Shown one piece after another: positions 44,221 to 54,206 of a stretch of DNA of 64,000 nt. The translations under genes were made by a program, and so were the position numbers. Every line of letters begins with the position of its first letter. The first letter of the stretch is position 1. A model generated the notes under the pieces. It saw only the letters and a program-made list of their open reading frames with translations. It was not told where the DNA came from and did no database searches. The stretch is from the NCBI GenBank assembly GCA_963920525.1, contig OY986438.1, positions 53,083,753 through 53,147,752 of the forward strand. The letters are read 5' to 3'. The DNA comes from Dichetophora obliterata (Eukaryota; Arthropoda; Insecta; Diptera; Sciomyzidae).

Positions 44221-44559
44221 GTTGAATTTCATTAAACTACGATGATTTCTTCTATTTTGTCCCTTATTCCATAGACCTCGCAAAGCACAGTGTAACTAAC
44301 GTATAGCGAGCGGCCCTAAATAGAAGGAGCTGCCGTAGAATATTTAAAATAGAAAAAAAAACCGTTAAAAAATATTCCGGAAACATTTTTTTTTTTTTAT
44401 AAGAGAACTATTCTCACAAATATGTGATCAAATAAAATGAATGGCACGCAAATATAACTGATATCGATAATCTGATATATTTCTTCAAAAAAAGAGATTA
44501 CAGAGTTATAAAATTTTGTACACCTAGTTATTTTCTATCAACAACTAGTTGGTGCGAAA

Positions 44560-45905
44560 ATTAAAGACCAACTAATACGACCTTTAATATAATTTAAATT
44601 AGTAAAGTGGCATATTTTCCCAAAAAAGTATCCCAGAACAATAACATTTTTTGCACTTAGTTCTTTCCTACCAAAAACTACTTTGTGTGAAAACGAATAA
44701 AATCGGGGAACTAATACGCCTACCCCTCATATAACCGAAATCGGTTAGGTGGTAAATTTCCCCAAAACGTTATCCTAGAGCAATAACATTTTGTGCACCT
44801 AAATCTTTTATAGCAACAAATATTTTGTATGAAAACGAATAAAATCCGCGGACTAATACACTTTCCTCTCATATAACCGAAATCGGTAAGGTGGCATATT
44901 TCCCCAAAAAAGCATCCCAAAGAAATTCAATTTGATCCACCTTGTTGTATTATAACATAAACTAGTCTGTGTGAAAACGAACCAAATCGGAAGACTAATA
45001 CGCCCACCTCTCATAGTAGTCCCCGGTTAATTCGTTTTTCCAGTTAATTCAGCTAAAACTTTTGTCAAAAAAATTTTTGCGTATAAAATATGTGTGAACT
45101 TCCCCCATAATTCGTCCTCGGTTAATTCGTTTCCCCGCTTAATTCGTTTAAAAGTCATGTAATGTAAAATTAAATTGCAATGAAAATACTCTGTTTAATT
45201 CGGCAAAAATATTAAAATTAATTAATTATAGTTTTATCAACTTCCGATACTGAAGAAACTAACAAGGAGGATGATACCCCAAAACCTCCATCACTTTCCA
45301 AAGCTCTCAAATAAATACACGATCTCAAATATATTTTCAAGCAACTTATGTTTAAATTGAAAAATATGGAAACATATATTGTCTCACATAAGATAGGCAA
45401 TTCACTGTGTATGTGTATATTTATGTGTATGGAGACCTAACTCTTCTCTTATAATTCGGTACGTTGTCAAATTAAGCGGAATTTCTCTAAATCGGCAAAT
45501 GCCTGATTTAACCGGGCATCGGTTAATTTTTTCCTAGGATAATTCAAATAGAATTCGAGCATTTTATAAAAACGAATTAACCGGGGACATCTGTAATTAA
45601 AATCGGTAAGATCGTATATTCTCCCAATAAGTATCCTAGAGAAATACATTTTTTTACCTAGTTTTTTTCATAGCAGCAACTAGTTTGTGAGAAAACGAAT
45701 CATATCGGCTGACCAATACGCCTACCCTTTATGTAACCGAAATCGGTAAGGTGGCATATTTCCCCAAAAAAGCATTCCAGAGAAATAGAATTCGATACAA
45801 CTTCAAACTAGTTTGTGTGAAAATCAACCAAATCGGCCGACTAATACGCCTATCCCTCATATTTACGGTAAGGTGCCATATTTCCCCAAAATAGCATCCC
45901 ATATC
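44560..45905. repeat. ~130 bp satellite-like tandem array
   Basis: Units contain GACTAATACGCC, CTCATATAACCGAAATCGG, TAAGGTGGCATATTTCCCC, AAAAAAGCATCCCAGAG, and ACTAGTTTGTGTGAAAACG in order. About seven copies are recognisable, from 44560 to 45013 and from 45596 to 45905, with a pogo-like MITE in the gap. Repeated 60-70 codon open frames on the minus strand are a by-product of the repetition. Confidence 0.75.
45016..45593. mobile_element. 578 bp pogo-like MITE inside the satellite
   Basis: TA flanks both sides (45014-45015 and 45594-45595). The complement of the right end reads CAGATGTCCCCGGTTAATTC and the left end GTAGTCCCCGGTTAATTCG. GTTAATTCG/CGAATTAAC words recur inside. The satellite unit is interrupted at CTCATA|TAA and resumes without loss, so this is a clean insertion. 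TA site and CAG-type end fit the pogo/Tigger group. Confidence 0.75.
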
Positions 45906-48216
45906 AAAATGCTTGGATAAAGAGTATTTTTTTTTATAGTTCTATATTTCTTAAATTTTAAATTTAATTGTGTTTTCTTTAATAATTAACGTCAAAAATT
46001 TATATGTTATTACTGTTTTACCTTTGACAGAAACTCTAAAATTTACCAAAAATATATTTGTACAGAAATGCTGTTTTTTGAAAGATTTGCAGTTATATGA
46101 AATTTATTCTTTTTGTAAAACATTTGTCATACTTTCATAAATAAAATATAAAAAAAATGAAGAGATACTTTTTCGTTTTTTTTTTTAAATATTTTTCGAA
46201 GTTGGAGAAATTTTTCACTTGTTGGTTAAAAAAAAGAGTTATACAGATAACGTTACTACCGGGACCTCGATATATAATAGGCATACAAAATATGTAAGCC
46301 GCTTGCACTAATTCTATATATTCTGTACGTACATTATTTTTGTATATTTTCTTAATCAAATATTTTAAAGAATTACTTAAATATCGTCTGTTGTTCCTTA
46401 AGCACAGCAGCACCTGAAGAAAAAGTTTAAAAGTTATCACAAAAAAATGCAATTTTTGTAAAGATTTGTTGTTAATTTTCTTAGATATAATTAAACATAA
46501 CGAGAAAAATAATATATTAAAAAATTACAGATGCATTATTTCGTATTTTTTCACTTCTTAAGTTGATGAAATTCATCATGATCACGGTACATAAAAAACA
46601 ACAAAAATTTTTTTTAGACAAATACAATTCCATATTTTTTTGTACATACACCCTCTAAAAAATTGGAACAACTACTAAATAGTTCTGAACTAGTTCCAAA
46701 AAGGACCAATGGTCAATACCCTTCTATATTGATCGAACTAATGCTTTTTACGTGTTGATGTCATAGGAAAAGATAATTGTATCTAAAAACATTCCATTCT
46801 CCCTATTTTTTAACTAGTTCCAATTATAAACATTTCCAAACTGGTATTTTTTGCTTAAGTCTTAAAGTAGATCTTAAACTGGTTTGAAAGTATTCAAACG
46901 GTAGAGGGATTTATTTCTTATCTCTTGCATGTATTACAAAAAGAAAGTGCTTCCCGTAAAAGATGATGCATTTCTTTTATTTTTTTTTGTTACTTCTTTT
47001 ATATAATGCAAAAACTTACCTTTGCTTAATTCTTTAAATTTATTCTTCAAAAAGTTTTCGTGTATTTTTGTCAGTAAATTTTTGACAAGAAAAGAAAATA
47101 AAATCAAAGTTAACTGTGCTACGCTGAAAGTTTTTTTTACTATTTCATAGCAAGTACAAATTGCGCTAGAAATGAACTAGTTAGTTTTTCCAATTGACTC
47201 AAAAAAGACTACTTGGCAATTTTTACATATTTATATTAACAATTAATTAAGAAAATTCTTAAAAGTATGCATATGTAATGTAATGTTTGGTTCTTTTACT
47301 GGCATAAGTTAACTTTGGAAATACAAACTTGCATGGTGTAGTGTTTACAAAAATACAAATTTTTAAAAAAATTTTTTGGTTTACACTTTACAATTTAAGT
47401 ATTCTATCTCGATAGACTTTTTCTTTCTGTATTTTGAAAAAAAAAATTTTTAACTATGGCCGCGAAAAATTTTTAACTATGGCGAAGTCAGCACCACCAA
47501 TAAATAGTCAAAGCAATATTAACATATTTACCCTGTAAAAGTATTGAAAGCTAACAAAAAAGCAAATTTTATCTTTTGCAACAAATATTAAATTAAGGGA
47601 TTAAACCTACAAATAATTTGGCATTTCCATAGGATTGAAGCTATCTCTAAAATTCTGCCTGGTAGTTTTTGCTCTTTGACGTTACTGGCTTCTTCTTCTT
47701 CTTCTTCTTCTAAAATCACAATCCTTAAAGCAATACTACACATTTTTTTTAAATATTTTAAAAAATCTTTAAACAATTGAACTATACGAGCTGTTGTATA
47801 TACGATAATATACGATTGTATACGATTATGTTGTTTGCTATTTATTTCAAAAAAATTACGAAAACAGATGTTTGACAAACTTAAAACTATTTTCGGAATT
47901 CCCATTTCCTTTTTCGAACATGAATGCATTCTCAAATTATTCATAATACGAGAACCGTGTTCCTAGCAATAACCCGGTGGCATTATGAAAAATCGTCCAT
48001 TGAAAAATCTACCAGAAAAAAAAAATCACCTAAAATTTTTTCATACAAAATTGGGTAATTTTAAGTTTGTTTTTTTTTCGGTGATTTTTTTTTAATCATA
48101 TACTCTCAACGGGTTTATAAGTAATATAGGTCCAAAGTTGCAAAAAATTACCTTTTCAAGAATATAAAACTTACTAAATTTTTTTATGTGAAAGAAGTTG
48201 AACAAGAATTGTTTAC
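45906..48216. other. gene-free stretch with minor repeats
   Basis: Inverted ends TTGGAACAACTACTAAATAG (46663) and GAACTAGTTAGTTTTTCCAA (about 47173) could bound an element of about 530 bp with ACTAGTTCC words. A direct repeat of AAAAATTTTTAACTATGGC occurs at about 47440-47482. A CTT microsatellite lies at 47692-47711. No gene is supported. Confidence 0.45.
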
Positions 48217-48219
48217 TTA

Positions 48220-48360
48220 GGCTGTGTGCGAATTGATTAGGCAGTGCTTCCTAATTTGGGAAGCATTTAGGTAGATCGATAATTACCTAAATTATTTAGG
48301 AAGAACTTCCTTATCGACACAATTTTTTTAGGTACCATTTAAAACGATTCGCACACAGCG
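48220..48360. mobile_element. 141 bp MITE with GGCTGTGTGCGAATTG ends
   Basis: TTA flanks both sides (48217-48219 and 48361-48363). The left end GGCTGTGTGCGAATTG and the complement of the right CGCTGTGTGCGAATCG. Internally TTCCTAA and TTAGGAA words pair, so the whole element can fold. PIF/Harbinger-type by its TTA site. Confidence 0.75.
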
Positions 48361-48428
48361 TTAAGACTTAAACTAAAGGTTTTAATAATGTTTAGGTTAG
48401 ATCAAATTCAATTTTCAAAATATTTTTA

Positions 48429-49008
48429 ATATTATTTATAGGCTTTTTGATCATATGTTTATATGCAATTAAAAACACAGTTTTAATTCATTTTTCCCGA
48501 CGTTTCTGATTTTGACGAAATTAAAATTTTAGATATAGAGAAAAGAATAAACACACGCAACACCTAAGAATACAACAAAAATCAAAAACAACGATGAACT
48601 ACAAAGAAGACAAAGACAACATAAACTTAATTTATGCTGTTGCTTTAGACAAAAATTAGTGTAACAAATCTGTTTATTGTGTTCACATCGTTTTTTCCTT
48701 AGTTTTTGCAAAAGTCCTGTAAATTTGTCAAAAGTTTTTATATTTTTCTTAAAAAGTTACCAATAACGATATATGCCACACACATAATTTTGTAAGTTCA
48801 TGTCTTTTTAAAAATTTTTCAAAAAAATTATTGTTCAAATGTTCTACTATGTCACTTTATTTAAATTCATATATATATTAATACAGTGTTCTTTGTTTTT
48901 GTTTTAGAAATTTAATAAAAAATCCCTTGAAAATGGGGAAAAAATGAATTAAAACTGTGTTTTTAATTGCATATAAACATATGATCAAAAAGCCTATAAA
49001 TAATATTA
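48429..49008. repeat. ~70 bp near-perfect inverted repeat (hairpin)
   Basis: Left arm 48429-48497 and right arm 48936-49008 are inverted copies with one small indel. They run through GGCTTTTTGATCATATG and its complement, and TTTATATGCAATTAAAAAC and its complement. The loop is about 440 bp, with no gene. Such near-identity is striking among otherwise diverged repeats. Confidence 0.8.
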
Positions 49009-49036
49009 TAAATGTTTTTAGTTTTCTCTTTTTAAT

Positions 49037-49312
49037 AGGCCGCTGCTTAGGGACTACAACCCTCATTAAGTTCAACACCGGCTTCGTTGTCTACAGTACT
49101 TCTGAACATAATTATCTTTTTTATATGGGGCCTTCTTCCTCTGCTTACGAATTACAATCTTTAGTAAGTCCAACACCAGCTTCGCTGTCTACAATACTTC
49201 TGGATATAATTCTCTCTGCAACAGGTGGCCTTCGGCCATTGCTAAGGGATTACAATCCTCAGTAAGTCCAACAACGGCTTCCCTGCCTACAGTTCTTCTG
49301 AACATAATTAAA
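49037..49312. repeat. 97 bp tandem repeat, three copies
   Basis: Units contain GGCC, GGGACTACAACCCTC or near match, TAAGT(T/C)CAACACCGGCTTCG, TGTCTACAGTACTTCTG and AACATAATTATCT. Anchors lie at about 49069, 49167 and 49264. It overlaps an open frame of 102 codons that is repeat-made. Confidence 0.7.
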
Positions 49313-49329
49313 ACAATTATTTCGGATGC

Positions 49330-49735
49330 ATATAAGCACTGCCTTATCGACCCAATTTAGCTAAGGTCGCATTTAGGTCAATTCGCACACAACCTAAATA
49401 CATGTTGTTGAAAATGAAATTGAAAATGTTGTTGTTGTTTCTTTGGAAAAAATTCGTAAGATCAAATAATTGTTCTAATCTGACTTAAGAAGCTTAATAA
49501 ACGATTTTAAACTATCAAATTAGAATTTGTATTTAAAATAAAGAACGATTTAAACTATCAAACATTTAAAATTTGTATTTAAATCATAGAAAATTAGCAT
49601 AATAATAAACAATAGGTCATATAGAAAACTTTCAATTCTAAATACATTTAGTTTAAGTCTTAAGGCTGTGTGCGAATTGATCTAAGTCCGATATAAAAAA
49701 AATTGTGTCGATAAGGCTGCATTTCCTAATTTAGG
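49330..49735. repeat. two half-copies of the 141 bp MITE family
   Basis: One half ends AATTCGCACACAACC at 49393, followed by TAA. The other begins GGCTGTGTGCGAATTGATC at 49664, preceded by TAA. Both keep the GTGTCGATAAGG or CTTATCGAC block of the family. The ends face inward-out, about 270 bp apart. Confidence 0.6.
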
Positions 49736-49739
49736 AAAT

Positions 49740-50400
49740 TAATAATCATATTCATTTATGTTAAAGTGTTCTTTTTAACAATAAGACATTGAAACTTTAT
49801 TTTAAAATTGGGTAATTTTTTATTTAATTATTGGGCCATATTTCAAGTTTTGGATGATTTTTCATATTTTTGGGAGATTTTCATTTAAGTTTTTGGGCCA
49901 TTTTTCATTTTATTTCGGACCATTTTTCATTTTGTTTTTTGGGCGATTTTTCATTGGGCAATTTTTTTAGAACGCCGATTGGGGTGAGTATCATTTAAAA
50001 GACCAAGAAGTCTAGTTTAATAAAAGAATTTAATTTATTGTGAAAATATCAAGCCGATTCTGAACAAAAACTCCCTAGTGAGATTTTTCACTTTTCGTTT
50101 TCCTCCTAATCTGAAAAAACCTTGCCACGGAATTTTTCCCTTGTTTCATTCCTCCTATTCTAAACAATCTTCGAAAACGGGAGAAATTTCTCTGTAAAAA
50201 AGGAGGAACCACGAACGCTAAAAAAAAGGGAGAATGAGTTAAAATTTAATGAGTTTTCTGCCAAAAATTTCTAAGGGAACTTGAGAAAAAATGTGAGTAT
50301 TTTGCTTGAATTAAGGTATAAAAATGTTATTAAATAATAAACTGTAATTAAAGGTCGAAAACAACAAAAAAGCAGCAACTTGCAAGTTTGTTATATTTTA
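49740..50400. other. gene-free stretch with ~30 bp minisatellite
   Basis: From 49800 to 49975 words GGGCCATTTTTCATTTT, GGACGATTTTTC-like and GGGCAATTTTT repeat at about 30 bp. From 50040 to 50230 are several GGAGGAA/TTCCTCC words. No gene. Confidence 0.5.
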
Positions 50401-51043
50401 TGGAAGACAATCCTGCTAATGAGCGCGAGGTCTTTAAGAGAAGCACAGAAGAGCTCTCCGAATCTGGCAAAATGCTGAAGCTGAGCTCAACTCATTGGGA
50501 CCACCAATAAATAATATAACTGAATGGAAAAAGTCGCGGCAAAAAGCGGCATAAAATTTAAAAATCCAAAAAGGCATGGAATGAATAGAGACGATAAATT
50601 TTCTCTTCTGAAGGACAGTGTGGAAGGTATTGAATGAGAACTTTTTGGTTGGGGTCTTCTGACCAAGCAGAAGAACAACGTTTGGAATCTGCGAAAAAAT
50701 TTTGATGGAGGATGAAGAAGAAGTCACGGCTGCGCCACCGCAAAGTAGATGACCTTCAACAACTTCCAGCAAAGCAGTCACGAACAAGCAGCTTTCAAAA
50801 AAGTTTCCCAAAGCAGCTGCAAGTAAAGAACCGGCGACCAAAGCTGCTGATATTCTTGTTGTTGAGCTGCAAGTCCAAAGATAGCTTTTGGTTGTCCATA
50901 AAGATGGTACTGGTGGACATGAAGGAGCAGCATCAAAGCACAAAAAAATTTAAAGGTCTCTGGATAAAATATACCCCGCAACTGCATTCTAACAACTTTT
51001 CGATGATGCGTCTGCTGCTCCTCTGCATTGTCAGCTTCTTAAT
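50401..51043 (+). pseudogene. broken Myb/SANT-like DNA-binding protein
   Basis: The start region (ATG at 50401) reads MEDNPANEREVFKRSTEELSE up to a stop at 50507; the essential parts are VFKRSTEELSESGKM. A second frame overlaps and reads LNSLGPPINNITEWKKSRQ, which fits the Myb/SANT-like domain of insect zeste-like or Harbinger-associated proteins (LN-LGPP---EWK). Further on, the segments EEEVTAAPPQ and SKEPATKAADILVVEL appear in yet another frame with stops. At least two frameshifts and several stops. Probably the remains of a transposon-associated or single-copy DNA-binding gene. No terminal repeats seen. Confidence 0.45.
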
Positions 51044-51317
51044 CTAAAATGTGAAAGGCTACGCTGTTCATGTTGACTTTTTGAAAAACGAAAACTTTCT
51101 AAATTTTAATGTTTTGATGTTTCATTTTAAAAAAAATTATACACCAACGAATTGCATTTAACACAATTAAATGTCATAATTTCGTTCTTACTTTCAAAAC
51201 AGCTGATTTCGAAATTGTTTCTCACAAAAAAAAACCGGTTGCTTCGAAAAAGAGGATTTTTTCCGCTTGAAAAATAAATTTGCTTGCGGATTTTTCCGAG
51301 CATATGTTTGGAATCGG

Positions 51318-51592
51318 GCTGTATATCGACCCCTTTGCGCGAATTTATCGTATGTGCCAAAAAAAAATTTTACAGGACTTATTTTTTTTTTTCTACTTTT
51401 CTGAGCTTTAGCTTGCAATATCAAAATCAAATTTTACGTGCGCTTAGATAATTAACTAATTTACTACAAGAATTTCAACTACAATATTTTACCAGGTGAT
51501 GCGTTGGAGAATGTAGATCATATTTGCATCAAAAAGTCAGTTTTGAAAAAATGGCACATACGATAATTTCGTGCAAAGGTGTCGATATGTTT
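51318..51592. repeat. inverted repeat, ~45 bp arms
   Basis: Left arm 51318-51361 (TATATCGACCCCTTTGCGCG, then TTATCGTATGTGCC) pairs with right arm 51549-51592 (GGCACATACGATAA, then GCAAAGGTGTCGATATG). MITE-like, 275 bp, no clear target duplication. Confidence 0.6.
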
Positions 51593-51599
51593 AGTTGGC

Positions 51600-52484
51600 T
51601 TGAAAATACTTCTAAATTTCATCCCGCAGCTTACTTTATGCAGTCACTTGTGATTTTTGAAACCTTAATATGAATAATGCTTTCATATGATATAGTCTTT
51701 GTTGTCCACAACAGATCTAAGACGGTTTTGTATTGATGGGATGAGTAATAGTGGGCGAAAAATTCTTCCACTCCATTTTTAGTGTCTTTTTCAGGTCGTT
51801 TTTGTTTGAAATTTTAAATTTTCGGTTGTTATTTTCCAAGAAAGACCGCAAATTTTCAATAAAATTAAAGTCTAACGACTGTTGTTTATTAGCAAGGTTG
51901 CACAATACCCTTTTTGTGCTTTGGATCGTTATCCTGATAAAATCGGTAATCCGATTTTATACCCAGAGCTCAACATATTGTTTTTCAGAATCTGGGAATC
52001 TTAAATTCGTCCTTAGTTGTTTCAGTAAAAACCAACTTGCCAGTACCAGCAGCCAACACACAAGCCAAAACTATGACGCAGCCACCGCTATGCTTCACTG
52101 TTGCTTTTAAGCTCTCTTTGTTGAGCTCCTTATTCGGTTTTCGTTACACATAGCAACATAACATCCGAACCCATTAAATTGAATTTTGATTCTCTGCGAA
52201 AACTTTTAACGGTAGTTTTCTCGCACAGCTCGCGTTAAAGCTGGCTCTAGCATCTTTTTATATGCGGAGTTTTTTTTCGAATAGTTTTCAGTCCATATGA
52301 ATTTGGGTAATGATATATTTTTTATTCCCTGCGTGAAAAAAGAATGTGTGATTGTGTGCATCTTAATATATCATTTACTGTATCACTGAACTAATTAACA
52401 CTAGTGCTATATTTTTTGTTATCGTGATATTTTGAATAAGATGAAACTTTTTCCTGCGTCTGTTAAAAACTAAAAATTATTCTC
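51600..52484. other. gene-free stretch
   Basis: A+T-rich. A 119-codon open frame at 51751-52110 has no recognisable motif. Confidence 0.5.
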
Positions 52485-52846
52485 CTAAAAAATCAGCTTT
52501 TTTAAGTTGTGACCCTCCACATTCATTTCTTCAATTCTAGGTAAGAAAAAACTGGTTATCATTTCACGATACCGAACACCATTGACTGTTTGCGCTTGAC
52601 CTGCCTCATTTTCATAAAAAAAAGGCCCAATGATTCCTCCAGCCCAAAAACCACACCACACAGTGACACGTTGAGGATGCATTTGCTTCTCGTAAATCAC
52701 TCGAGGATTTTCCTCACCCCAAATGCGACAATTCTGCCTATTGACGAAGCCATCAAGATGGAAATGGGCCTCGTCACTGAAGATGATTTTAGCGGCAAAA
52801 TCAGCATTTTCATGTTGTCTCTCCAATACCCAATTAACGAACTCCC
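52485..52846 (-). pseudogene. mariner transposase, C-terminal part with deletion
   Basis: The segment begins FVNWVLERQHENADF and contains the first catalytic D (IIFSDEAHFHLDG) and VTVWCGFWAGGIIGPFFYE. After IEEMNV the sequence jumps to GHNLKKLIF, the usual protein end, so the region with the second and third catalytic Asp is deleted. Continuous with the N-terminal part at 53697-54142 apart from the inserted DNA. Confidence 0.85.
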
Positions 52847-53696
52847 CCCTACAAGAAGACTATCGGTTATTTTACTAAGCAAAAACGGTTTTTCTAAACT
52901 GAGATATCGGTTACCTCTTTATACCAAGTTTCGGTTATGCTAGGAAGAGCCTCGGGAAGAAATTACCGAAACTCGTGTATACGTGCGATCTGGCATCCTT
53001 TTTTCACACGTATCAATTTCCAATACCATTGAAATATAGCCGTCTCGCTCTCTCTCTAGTTAGGGTTGACATAAATACAGGTTATAGGTAACCAAATCTC
53101 ACCAGATAAATCTAACCGAAAACTCAGTTATATGTAACCGTTAGATATAACGTAAAAATCAGTTTTATCTAACGTACCTCTTAAAAAATAAAAATGCATG
53201 CAATTCGTTGGTGTCTTGAAACAAATGGTTTTAATTTATTATAACATTTCTTATTGTTGTTGTTGTTGTTCTTACTGTTGTTGCTGCTACTGCGAGCCAC
53301 TTCTGTGCCGACGACTTTGGGAGTGGAATTAGATGTGGCGAATGTTGAAATGCTCACTGCATTCTTGATATTGGCAAGCGTGCTTATTGGCTCATCCTTC
53401 TTTGATGGGTAGCAGCGTTCCAACAGTAAGCAATTTAAAGATATTTAATTTTTTTATTGCAGAACTTGGTTTTTGTTAGCGAAACCAGGAATGGTAAACT
53501 ACAATGGCGGATATGCAAAAATTGGACATGATTTTTAATAATGATATCTTCTCTTTCTTTCACATGCACTTGCTAAAATGTTCATATTTTTCCCTGTTTC
53601 ACAATTTTTGACACTGAAATGAGTATGCGAATGTGGTTGTAAACAGAAAAATGTATGTGATTGTGTTAGAGTTTTGGTTAGCTATTTCTTGTAGGG
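52847..53696. mobile_element. 850 bp insertion with 11 bp TIRs inside the mariner
   Basis: The ends CCCTACAAGAA (52847-52857) and TTCTTGTAGGG (53686-53696) are perfect inverted repeats placed exactly where the mariner homology breaks. Internally TCGGTTA/ACCGAAA words recur near the left side, and GTTGTTGTT and CTGTTGTTGCTG microsatellites near 53255-53290. No recognisable gene; an 80-codon minus-strand frame is repeat-derived. No clear target duplication, perhaps because the mariner target was also altered. Confidence 0.65.
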
Positions 53697-54142
53697 CCTT
53701 TGCTGTCAGCTGGCTTCAGTTCCTGAGTCAATTTAACTTTGTATGCTTGAATATGCAAATCTTTCGTCAAAATTCGCTGAATAGTGGATTTGGAGACACC
53801 AATTTGCTGAGCTTGGTGTCGAATTGAGGTGGATGGAGTTTGAGCGACATCATCACGTACAGCTGCGACATTTTCGGTCGATAGACCTGGTCGAAGGCGC
53901 GTTGTTGTCTTTACATCACTAACAGACCCAGTTTCGGCAAATTTATCCATTAATCTCTTTACAGTTGACTCTTTTGGAGAATTATTGTGACCCCAAATTG
54001 ATCGCAATTTGCGAACTGTAGCCGCAATACTTTCACCATTTTGGTAAAACAATTTCACAATGAGAATGCGTTGTTCATTCGTATAACGCTCAAATTTTAC
54101 TAACCTCGTACCTTCTACTAGCAAACAATAACAATTGTTCAA
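53697..54142 (-). pseudogene. mariner transposase, N-terminal part
   Basis: The minus-strand frame from 54142 runs RYTNEQRILIVKLFYQNGES and on to an HTH region (core QQIGVSKSTIQRILTKDL), ending KLTQELKPAD at the insertion point. The likely true start lies close to the V-R-L-V-K-F-E-R-Y-T context near 54100. DNA-binding part intact in frame. Its sequence differs from both other mariners in the window, so it is a third lineage. Confidence 0.85.
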
Positions 54143-54206
54143 ATGTCAAACAATGACACTTCGAATGGCGCCAAATTTAAAAATTGCGTTCTTGTTGGGA
54201 CACCCT

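Larger units (their letters stand above)
52485..54206 (-). mobile_element. third mariner, deleted and split by an insertion
   Basis: Read on the minus strand, the element starts near 54206 with AAAGGGTGTCCCAACAAG and runs to about 52485. The transposase is split at 53697/52846 by an 850 bp insertion. The far TIR is not found. The catalytic centre is largely deleted. Confidence 0.8.

Noticed and set aside
47588..47944. An acidic protein with a Glu run on the minus strand
   Set aside because: The Glu run is a CTT microsatellite; the rest of the frame shows no conservation-like features.
50434..50943. A 169-codon minus-strand gene
   Set aside because: It lies antisense to the Myb/SANT-like remnant, which explains the composition. 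No domain seen in the minus-strand translation.
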